Below are positions 48,426 to 58,512 of a stretch of DNA of 64,000 nt, piece by piece. Within the stretch, counting starts at the first letter, position 1. Each line of letters starts with the position of its first letter. Below the pieces are notes generated by a model. That model was not told where the DNA came from. It ran no database searches and worked only from the letters and a program-made list of their open reading frames with translations. A program made the position numbers and the translations under genes. The DNA comes from Hanleya hanleyi (taxonomy: Eukaryota; Mollusca; Polyplacophora; Lepidopleurida; Hanleyidae), in contig JAVTVY010025014.1 of the NCBI GenBank assembly GCA_036873755.1, positions 38,655 through 102,654 of the forward strand, given 5' to 3'.

Positions 48426-48985
48426 TCCAGTCACGGGTTTCGTTGTATGGTAGCCCCCAAGAGTTTATTGCATATATAAGGATCTGGTCCAACTTGACCC
48501 AGTTTGGCATAGGTCAGCCAGGGGCTGCCGTGCCATCTGAGTCAGTTATATATGATTATTTTCTAATATTTACTACATACTTAACACAAAAAAAAATAAT
48601 TCAAAATTTCGGACCAAAAATTGACCATATTTTGGTTCTGACGTAGCTGTAACGTCATTATGGCGGCCATCTTGGATTATTCTGCATTTCTCGCTAGACC
48701 TTTGCCAACACTATTAGTGTGGAAATTTTCAGACTCTTACCCCGAAGGATGGCGAATATATGATGTTTTGAAAATCGTTGAGATAAAAATTGCCATTTAT
48801 AGACCCAAAATGGCCCCGGGCCCCTAATGGGTCACATATTGCCTCCTGGGCCTCGAAATCGGGGGCACCCCTTCTGATATTGTTCCCGGTGCCTCTGACG
48901 ACACGGGTGCCAAGTTTGGTGCTTTATTCCACTCTGTCACGATAAAGTGAAAATCTGGCCTTAAGCCACCGGACTATTTTCGGAA
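48426..48985. repeat. Third copy of segmental repeat and inverted-repeat arm
   Basis: 48640-48780 shares gtcattatggcggcc, catcttggatt and gtgtggaaattttcag with 44280-44410 and 44990-45095, in the same orientation. 48855-48975 is the right inverted arm (cccttctgat, gctttattcca, ccttaagccaccggact). No gene is seen. Confidence 0.7.
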
Positions 48986-49029
48986 CTTGGGGCATTCCCT
49001 TCAACCTGTTAATGTGGTTCGTCCTTCAT

Positions 49030-49210
49030 TCCGAGCGACACGAGCTCCGAGCGCCCAGCTGTCCCATCTCCGGGCTCCGAGCGGCTGCGTTCCTCCCGAG
49101 CTCCGAACTCCCGACTGCCCAATCTCCGAGCTCCGAGCTTCGAACTCCCAACTGCCCCATCCCCGAGCTCCGAGCACCCAACTGCCCCATCCCCGAGCTC
49201 CGAGCTCTAG
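49030..49210 (+). repeat. GC-rich 30-bp minisatellite
   Basis: About five units of roughly 30 bp built on gagctccgagc and aactgccccatcccc, with some longer variants. All three frames on both strands are open across it, which is expected for such a period. It lies directly upstream of the ATPase-like gene. Confidence 0.85.
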
Positions 49211-49255
49211 CATATAAACACGGCATACATCTGTGAAAGCTTCATTATAAGCCGG

Positions 49256-50030
49256 GTGCCGGTGGAGACGAGAACCATGGCTTGCGCATGTCAGGTGCGT
49301 TCGAAGTCATTTTCCACGTCATTTAATCGATGTAGAGATTTGCTTTCCATACATAATAATCGTATAGAGCAAAGCCATCTCACGAAAACGAGTCCAGATA
49401 ACGCCCGAATTCAACGTATGCGTGAAGAACGATCAACACCTACGTCACACACAAGAGTATTGAAGCACCCCTATATCTTTGCGGTGAGCAGCCCTGTGGG
49501 ATGTGGAAAGACGTCATGGGTGATGAAATTTCTAGAGGACGGTGTGCCAACTCCAGTACTAACACGCGTTGTTTGATGCTACAGCCAGTGGCAGTCCGCC
49601 TACAAAACTACAAGTTTACAGAATGTGAGCTTCGTCCCAGGGATCCCTCGCGATATTGATCAGGCGTATTTCTTCGATTCGACCAGGTCAATATAATCGT
49701 GCTCGATGACCTGATGAATGCGGCCAAGAAAAAATTCGAAAATCGAGGACCTATTCACCAAAGGATCCCATCATCGGAAACTGTCCGTCATCTATCTGAC
49801 CCAGAATCTCTTTCCTCCAGGGAAGGCGTCCACATATATTGCCTTGATATTGCAAAATTCCGTATGTTTGGTAGTCGAAATTATCCTCAGAACATCGATC
49901 ATTTAATGCAGGCGTTTCAAGGCGCGACAAGTCGTCCGTACGGCTATCTGTTCGTAGACGTAAAAGCTCATACCCCCTGTTACCCGGTGAGGGGTCGCTA
50001 CAACGTCATATACCCCAACACCATCCAACG
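49256..50030 (+). pseudogene. P-loop ATPase of virus-like or transposon-like type, broken
   Basis: From 49256 the frame has a basic N-terminus, then FAVSSPVGCGKTSW, a Walker A P-loop (residues 78-86, 49487-49513). An in-frame TGA at 49574-49576 interrupts it, after which the same frame continues with CYSQWQSAY and FVPGIPRDIDQAYFF to a TAA at 49694-49696. A shift then brings in the Walker B-like strand NIIVLDDLM (49690-49716). A further shift brings in KGSHHRKLSVIYLTQNLF, and the last part (NYPQNIDHLMQAF, RPYGYLFVDV) returns to the earlier frame. The motif order resembles FtsK/HerA-like packaging ATPases of large DNA viruses and Polinton-like elements, but I cannot place it in a named family. 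At least one stop and three shifts make it non-functional as written. Confidence 0.6.
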
Positions 50031-50039
50031 AGTCCACAC

Positions 50040-50508
50040 ATGGCAGCACCCGTCCAGCAGCAGCAACCCAGCCCCATACAGCTGGTCCCTTTCATACCAT
50101 CTGTCCTGGAATATCACCCAACCGTGGAGGACCAACCCAAACCAGTACAAGAGAATGAACAGGTGAACTCGAGGCTATGGAAGGATGTATTCAAAGAATG
50201 TATGGACACCGAGATGAGCGAGACGTTGGAGGCCACAAAAAACAAGTTTCACAACAAAGGGTATTCGAAAGAGGAAGCCGCAATTTTAGCCCATAACACT
50301 TTGGTACCCAGATTACGACGGGCTGTATATCAGCAGTATGTCGATCTCTTCACTCATATGAAATTGCTGGACAAGGACCCGGTCCATATGAAAATCGAAA
50401 GAACAGCGTTGATGTTGAAAACCCGAAGGCATGAACTGGACAGAGGCGTATGTCAGAGCGATGGCTCAAAAGAAACAGTTGTTTGAACGCATGGGTCAAG
50501 GGCGTTAA
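50040..50508 (+). pseudogene. Accessory protein next to the ATPase, unknown function
   Basis: The frame from 50040 starts MAAPVQQQQPSPIQ, a Gln/Pro-rich head, followed by a charged, probably helical body (residues 45-125) with WKDVFKECMD, KGYSKEEAAI and LLDKDPVHMKI (residues 109-119). A one-base shift near 50430 sends the annotated frame off; in the alternative frame, MNWTEAYVRAMAQKKQLFE continues to a TAA at 50506-50508, which looks like the true C-terminus. The start overlaps the ATPase end in another frame, suggesting compact element-style organisation. Its DPxH motif is shared with the next gene, so the two are probably paralogues. I know no function. Confidence 0.5.
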
Positions 50509-50725
50509 GGCGTTAAGAAAGGGTGTTAAGGCGCTGAGACGGGCGTTAAGGCGTTGACACGGGAATTAAGGCATTAAGATAGAGCGCTGAGACGGGCGTT
50601 AAGGTGTAACGACTGGCGTCACTGCATTTCGATGAATTAGTGGCAATTCCATGGAATACCTAGAAAATCAGATCTTCTGAGCTAATTCACCAGGGCGTTG
50701 AAACGTTAAGCTGGGCGTTGGAGGG
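50490..50725 (+). repeat. Degenerate gggcgttaaggcgttaag repeat
   Basis: The words gggcgttaagg, ggcgttaag, gcgctgagacgggcg and variants recur every 10-20 bases between the two accessory genes, starting exactly at the stop of the first. It looks like an old 18-20 bp minisatellite with an interruption at 50.62-50.69 kb. Confidence 0.7.
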
Positions 50726-50761
50726 CGTTACTGTTCATAAAAGCAAGCGTATTCCAAAAAC

Positions 50762-51277
50762 GTGGACAGTCGACTTCCAACCATCAACATGGGTTATACT
50801 TGCTCTGAGAGCGAACGCACATTCACCAGACTTTACGATATGATGCGACACGAGGATACTTTCTATCCAGACACCGAGAAGCCGACTGAGGAGGCAGGTA
50901 ATGATACCGAAACAGAGACTGCTGAAATTCTGTTTACTGATACGGAGAGTTTGATCTCAGATAGTCAGCCTATCTCCCAACGAATTGAGGACAAGTGAGA
51001 GCCTTGGGATCGTATTGTGCATGAAGCTATTAATACCCACGCTGCGGTGATCGAAGACGCGGGACAGGGTAACTTACAACAGGTATACATTCAAATGCGC
51101 CCGAACATCAGGAAAACAGCCATGGCCATCTGTGAATGGTACAGACTGCTGCCATTTGAAATGAAACGCGACCCCATGCACAGGTCCGTCAGAAAGACCA
51201 AGCGTTACTTGGAAGCGGATATGGGTTTACCACCCACCGTAGCCCGGGAAAATGCGAACAGAATGCACAAAGGTTGA
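50762..51277 (+). pseudogene. Second accessory protein with degenerate zinc finger
   Basis: One frame spans both halves. The first 78 codons start with GYTCSESERTFTRLYDMMRH, which has the layout of a C2H2 finger (first Cys, Phe, Leu, His) but lacks the second Cys and second His. An acidic Glu/Thr/Asp-rich stretch follows. A TGA at 50996-50998 interrupts; after it the frame continues with EPWDRIVHEAINTH, a probably helical region, and FEMKRDPMHRSVRK, whose RDPMH matches KDPVH in the previous gene. It ends in TGA at 51275-51277. The finger and DPxH part suggest a DNA- or RNA-binding accessory protein of the same element; that is inference. Satellite B begins right at the stop. Confidence 0.5.
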
Positions 51278-54200
51278 AAATTTATATAAAAAACAAACAA
51301 AGCCGCTCGCTGCCCTGAAATTAATAGTATGGTGTAGCTACGTGCACGGTCTTTAAGAATAGCGTAAAATCAGAGCGGCGCGCAGCTTAGTTTAGACGAA
51401 AAGTCTATCAGTTATACCCCTCTGCATAATATATATATTCATGTTGTTTAATGTTTCGAGATGGTGTATAAAAAACAAAGTCGCTCGCCGCCCTCGTCGC
51501 AACGGTATGGTGTAGCTGTATACAGGCGTGTTCAGAATAGTGTAGATCCACAGCGGCGCCGCATTATTTTAAAGAAAAGTCGAGAAATTATACCACCACT
51601 CATTATTTTCTCAAATATATTTTAAGGGTTAATAATTTATATAAAAAAAATAAAGCCGCGCGCCGCCCTGAAATTGATGTTATGGTGTAGTTACACTTTC
51701 AGAATAGGGTAAATTCACAGCGGCGCGCAGATTAGTTTAGACAAAAAGTCTATCAATTATACACTCTACATAATATATCTTTTTTCGTATTGTTTAATGT
51801 TTCGAGATAGCATATAAAAAAGCAAAGCCGCGCGCCGCCCTGAAATTAATGGCATGGTGTAGCTGTATACAGGCTTGTTCAGAATAGTGTAGATCCACTG
51901 CGGCGCGCCGCTTTCTTTTAAAGAAAAGTCGAGAAATTATACCACCACTCATTATTTTTTTTTAATTGAGTTTGAAGGTTGAAAATTTATATACAAAAAA
52001 CAAAGCCGCGGACCGCCCTAAAATCAATGGAATGATGTAGCTACGTACACGGTCTTTCAGAATAGAGTGAAATTAGGGCGGCGCACAGCTTAGTTTAGAC
52101 GAAAGGTCCATCAATAATACCCCTCTACATAATATATGTCTTCTCATATTTTTAATGTTTCGAGATAGTGTATTAAAAAAAACAAAGCCGCGCGCTGCCT
52201 TGAAATTAACGGTATAGTGCAGCTCTATATAGTGTAGATCCACAGCAGCGCACCGCATTGTTTTAAAGAAAAGTCGAGAAATCAAACCACCACGCATTAT
52301 TTCTTTTTAATTTATTTTAAAGGTTAAAAATTTATGTAAAAAAAAAGACAAAGCCGCGCGCCGCACTGAAATTACGAGTATGCTGTAGCTACGTATACGG
52401 TCTTTCAGAATAGGGCAAAATCAGAGCGGCGCGCAGCTTAGTTTAGACGAAAAGTCTATCAATTATACCCCTCCACATAATATGTTTTCATATCGTTTAG
52501 TGTTTCTGGATAGTATACAAAAAAAACATAGCCGCGCGCCGCCCAAAAATTAATGTCATGGTGTAGCTGCATACAGACTTGTTCAGAATAGTGTAGATCC
52601 ACAGCGGCGCGCCGCTTCATTTTAAAGAAAAGTCGGAAAATTATACCACAGCTCATTACTCTTTTTAATTTATTTTAATGGTTAAAAATCTATATAAAAG
52701 AAAAAAAGCCGCGCACCGCCCTGAAATTAATAGTATGGTGTAGCAACGCACATGGTCGTTCAGAATAGAATAATATCAGAGCGGCGCGCATCTTAGTTTA
52801 GAGAAAAAGTCTATCAATTATACCCCTCTACATAATTCATAATATATCTTTTTTCATATTTTTTACTGTTTCGCGCGCGGGCCCTGAAATTAATGGTGTG
52901 GTGTAGCTGTATAAATGCTTGTTCAGAATAGCGTACATCTACAGCGGCGCTCCGCTTAGTTTTAAAGAAAGGTCGAGCAATGCCACAACTCATTATTTTT
53001 TAAATTTATTTTAAAGGTTAAAAATTTATGTATGAAAAATAAGACCGCGATTCGCTCTCAAACTAACGGTATGGTGTAGCTACGTACATGGTCTTTCAGA
53101 ATAGGGTAAAATCAGAGCGGCTCCCAGCATAGTTTAGAAGAAAACTCCACCAATTATACCGCTCTACATAATATATCTTTGTTATGTTGTTTAATGTTTC
53201 GAGATAGTATATAAAAAAACAAAGCTGCGCGTCGCCCTGAAATTAATTGTATGGTGTAGCTGAATGAAGGCTTGTTTAGAATAGTGTAGATCCACAGCGG
53301 TGCTCCGCTTTATTTTAAAGAAAAGTCGAGCAATTATACCACAGCTCATTATTTCTTTTTAATTTATTTTAAAGGTTAAAAATTTATATATAAAAAATAC
53401 AAAGCTGCGCGCCGCCCTGAAATTAATAGTATGGTGTAGCTACGTACATGGTCTTTCAGAATAGAGTAAAATCAGAAGGCGCGCAGCTTAGTTAAGACGA
53501 AAAGTCTATCAATTATACCCTTCTACATAATATTATTTTCATATTGTTTAATGTTTCGACATAGAATACAAAAAAAAACAAAGCCGCGCGCCGCCATGTA
53601 ATTAATGGTATGGTATAGCTGTATACAGGGTTGTTTAGAATAGTGTAGACCCACTGCGGTGCGCTGCTTTATTTTAAAGAAAAGTCGAGAAATTATACCA
53701 CAACTCATTATTTTTTTAATTTATTTTCAAGGTTGAAAAGTTACATAAAAAAAACACAATGCCGCGCTCCGCTCTGAAATAAATGGTATGGCGAAGCTAC
53801 GTACACGGTGTTTCAGAATAGAGTAAAATCAGAGCGGCGCGCGGCTTAGTTTAGACGAAAAGTCTATCAATAATACCCATCTACATAATATATGTCTTTT
53901 CATATTGTTTAATGTTTCGAGATAGTGTATTAAAAAAAACAAAGCCGCGCGCTACCTTGAAATTAACGGTATGGTGCAGCTCTATATAGTGTAGATCCAC
54001 AGCAGCGCACCGCATTGTTTTAAAGAAAAGTCGAGAAATCAAACCACCACTCATTATTTCTTTTTATGCATCGTGTAGCTACATACAGACTTGTTCAGAA
54101 TAGTGTAGATCCACAGCGGCGCGCTGCTTTATTTTAAAGAAAAGTCGAGAAATTATACCACAGCTCATTACTCTTTTTAATTTATTTTAAAGGTTAAAAA

Positions 54201-57200
54201 TCTATATAAAAGAAAACAAAGCCGCGCGCCTCCCTGAAATTAATAGTATGGTGTAGCAATGTACATGGTCGTTCAGAGTAGAATAATATGAGAGCGGCGC
54301 GCATCTTAGTTTAGAAAAAAGTCTATCAATTATACCCCTCTACATAATTCATAATATCTTTTTTTCATATTTTTTGCTGTTTCGAGATAGTATATAAAAA
54401 AACTAAGCCACGCGCAGGCCCTGAAATTAATGGTATGGTGTAGCTGTATACATGCTTGTTCAGAATAGCGATGCCACAACTCATTATTTTTTAAATTTAT
54501 TTTAAAGGTTAAAAATTTATGTATGAAAAATAAGACCGCGATTCGCTCTGAAATTAACGGTATGGTGTAGCTACGTACATGGTCTTTCAGAATAGGGTAA
54601 AATCAGAGCGGCGCGCAGCATAGTTTAGAAGAAAACTCCACCAATTATACCGCTCTACATAATATATCTTTTTTATGTTGTTTAATGTTTCGAGATAGTA
54701 TATAAAAAAAACAAAGCCGCTCGTCGCCCTGAAATTAATTGTATGGTGTAGCTGAATGAAGGCTTGTTTAGAATAGTGTAGATCCACAGCGGTGCGCCGC
54801 TTTATTTAAAAAAAAGTCGAGCAATTATACCACAGCTCATTATTTCTTTTTAATTTATTTTAAAGGTTAAAAATTTATATAAAAAAAAACAAAGCAGCGC
54901 GCCGCCCTGAAATTAATAGTATGGTGTAGCTACGTACATGGTCTTTCAGAATAGAGAAAAATCAGAAAGCGCGCAGCTTAGTTTAGACGAAAAGTCTATC
55001 AATTATACCCTTCTACACAATATTTTTTTTCATATTGTTTAATGTTTCGAGATAGTGTACAAAAAAACAAAAACAAAAACAAAGCCGCGAGCCGCCCTGT
55101 AATTAAGAGTATGGTATAGCTGTATACAGGGTTGTTTAGAATAGTGTAGATCCACAGCGGCGCGCTGCTTTATTTTAAAGAAATGTCGAGAAATTATACC
55201 ACAACTCATTATTTTTTCAATTTATTTTCAAGGTTGAAAAGTTACATAAAAAACACAATGCCGCGTTCCGCTCTGAAATTAATGGTATGGCGTAGCTACG
55301 TACACTGTGTTTCAGAATAGACTAAAATCAGAGCGGCGCGCAGCTTAATTTAGACGAAAAGTCTATCGATTATACCCTTCTACATAATATATGTCTTTTC
55401 ATATTGTTTAATGTTTCGAGATGGTGTATTAAAAAAAACAAAGCCGCGCGCTGCCTTGAAACTAATGGTATGGTGCAGCTCTATACAGTGTAGATCCACA
55501 GCAGCGCACCGCATTGTTTTAAAGAAAAGTCGAGAAATCAAACCACCTCTCAATATTTCTTTTTAATTTCTTTTAAAGGTTAAAAATTTATGTAAAAAAA
55601 AAAGACAAAGCCGCGCGCCGCCCCGAAATTACGAGTGTGCTGTAGCTACGTACACGGTCTTTCAGAATAGGGTAAAATCAGAGCGGCGCGCAGCTTAGTT
55701 TAGACGAAAAGTCTATCAATTATACCCCTCTACATAGTTTTTTTTCATATCGTTTAGAGTTTCTGGATAGTATACCAAAAACAAAGCCGCGCGCCGCCCT
55801 TTAATTTATGTCATGGTGTAGCTGTATACAGACTTGTTCAGAATAGTAGATCCACAGCGGCGCGCCGCTTTATTTTAAAGAAAAGTCGAGAAATTATACC
55901 ATAGCTCATTATTCTTTTTAATTTATTTTAAAGGTTAAAAATCTATATAATAGAAAACAAAGCCGCGCACCGCCCTGAAATTAATAGTATGCTGTAGCAA
56001 CGTACATTGTCATTCAGAATAGAATAATATCAGTGCGGGCCATGAGGCCCTGAAATTCATGGTATGGTGTAGCTGTATACATGCTTGTTCAGAATAGCGT
56101 ACCTCTACGGCGGCGCTCCGCTTAGTTTTAAAGAAAAGTCGAGCAATGCCACAACTCATTATTTTTTAAATTTATTTTAAAGGTTGAAAATTTATATATG
56201 AAAAATAAGACCGCGCTCCGCTCTGAAATTAACGGTATGGTGTAGCTACGTACATTGTCTTTCAGAATAGGGTAAAATCAGAGCGGCGCGCAGCATAGTT
56301 TGGAAGAAAACTCCACCAATTATATCGCTCTATATAATATATCTTTTTTATATTGTTTAATGTTTCGAGATAGTATATAAAAAAACAAAGCCGCGCGTCG
56401 CCCTGAAATTAATGGTATGGTTTAGCTGAATGAAGGTTTGTTTAGAATAGTGTAGATCCACAGCGGTGCGCTGTTTTATTTTAAAGAAAAGTCGAGCAAT
56501 TATACCACAGCCCATTATTTCTTTTTAATTTATTTTAAAGGTTAAAATTTATATAAAAAAAAACAAAGCAGGGCGCCGCCCTGAAATTAATAGCATGGTG
56601 TAGCAACGTACACGGTCGTTCAGAATAGAGTAATATCAGAGCGACGCGCAGCTTTGTTTAGACGAAAAGCCTATCAATTATACCCCTCTACATAATTCAT
56701 AATATATCTTTTTTCATATTTTTTAATGTTTCGATATAGTATATAAACAAACTAAGCCTCACGCGGGCCCTGAAATTAATGGTATGGTGTAGCTGTATAC
56801 ATGTTTGTTCAGAATAGCGTACACCTACAGCGGCGCTCCGCTTAGTTTTAAAGAAAAATCGAGCAATGCCACAACTCATTATTATTTAAATTTATTTTAA
56901 AGGTTAAAAAATTATGTATGAAAAATAAGACCGCGCTTCGCTCTGAAATTAACGGTATGGTGTAGCTACGTACATGGTCTTTCAGAATAGGGTAAAATGA
57001 GAGCGGCGCGCAGCATAGTTTAGAAGAAAACTCCACCAATTATACCGCTCTACATAATATATCTTTTTTATATTGTTTAATGTTTCGAGATAGTATATAG
57101 AAAACAAAGCCGTGCGTCGCCCTGGAATTAATTGTATGGTGTAGCTGAATGAAGGCTTGTTTAGAATAGTGTAGATCCACAGCGGTGCGCCGCTTTATTT

Positions 57201-58500
57201 TAAAGAAAAGTCAAGCAATTATACCACAGCTCATTATTTCTTTTTAATTTATTTAAAAATTTATTTAAAAAGGTTACAAATTTATATAAAAAAGAACAAA
57301 GCAGCGCGCCGCCCTGAAATTAATAGTATGGTGTAGGTACGTACACGGTCTTTCAGAATAGGGTAATATCAGATCGGCGCGCAGCTTAGTTTAGACAAAA
57401 AGTCTATAAATTATACCCGTCTACATAGCATATTTTTTTCATATTGTTCAATGTTTCGAGATAGCGTATAAAAAAGGAAAGCCGCGCGCCGCCTTGAAAT
57501 TAATGGTATGGTGTAACTGTATACAGGCTTGTTCAGAATAGTGTAGATCCACAGCGGCGCACCGCATTAAGAAAAGTCGAGAAATCATACCACAACTCGT
57601 TATTTTTTTAAATTTATTTTAAAGATTAAAAATTTATACAAAAAAAATACCAAAGCCGCGTGCCGCCTTGAAATTAATGTTATGGTGTAGACACGTACAC
57701 AGTCTTTCAGAATAGAGTAAAATCAGACCGGCGCGCAGTTAAGTTTAGACGAAAAGTCTATCAATTATACCCTTCTACATAATTCATAATATATGTCTTT
57801 TCATAGTTTTTACTGTTTCGAAATAGCATATAAAAAAACTAAGCCGCGCGCCGCCCTGAAATTGATGGTATGGTGTAGCTGTATACATGCTTGTTTGGAA
57901 TAGTGTACATCTACAGCGGTGCTCCGCTTAGTATTAAAGGAAAGTCGAGCAATATCACAACTCATTTTTTTTTTATTTTAAAGGTGGAAATTTTATATAT
58001 AAAAAATAAGACCGCGCTCCGCTCTGAAATTAATAGTATGGTGTAGCTACCTACCTGGTCGGCGCGTAGCATAGTTTAGACGAAAAGTCCACCAATTATA
58101 CCTCTTTGCATAATATATCGTTTTTCTTACTTTTACTGTTTCGAGATACAAAACAAAGCCGCGCGCCGCCCTAAAATTGATGGTATGGTATAGCTGTAGA
58201 CAGCCTTGTTCAGAATAGTGTAGATCCACAGCGGCGCGCCCTATAGTTTTAAAGAAAATTCGATAAATTATAAAACTCATTATTTTTTAAATTTATTTTT
58301 AAGGTTTAAAATTTATATATCAAAAACAAAACCGTGCTCCGCTCTGAAATTACTGATATGCTTTAGCTACATACATGGTCTTTCAGAATAGGGTAAAATC
58401 AGACCGACGCGCAGCTTAGTCTAGACGAAAAGTCCATCATTTATATCTCTCTTCATAGAATATCTTTTTTCATTTTTCTTATTGTTTCGTGATAATAAAT
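51270..58500 (+). repeat. Satellite B, ~350-bp dimers of two ~176-bp monomers
   Basis: aaagccgcgcgccgcc-type starts occur at about 51299, 51477, 51652, 51824 and 52002, a 172-178 bp step. Two monomer types alternate: one with gctacgtacacggtctttca and gacgaaaagtctatcaatta, the other with gctgtatacaggcttgttca and gtgtagatccacagcgg. In each, gccgcgcgccgcc near the start pairs with agcggcgcgc about 60 bases on, forming a GC-rich stem in AT-rich surroundings. About 20 dimers with indels and partial units are present. The unit junction (aaggttgaaaatttatataa) is also the sequence at the stop codon of the preceding gene. Minus-strand frames starting MSCGI come from the repeat. Confidence 0.95.
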
Positions 58501-58512
58501 CATAAAAATAAA

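Noticed and set aside
44074..48676. Cluster of YY1-like aanatggcggc motifs around the DIRS element
   Set aside because: Only two sites (44074 and 44821) match the consensus and these are two copies of one duplicated segment; the other atggccgcc words do not fit.
52073..58280. Minus-strand frames of 60-77 codons starting MSCGI or similar
   Set aside because: They follow satellite B monomers and vary freely in length and sequence; not genes.
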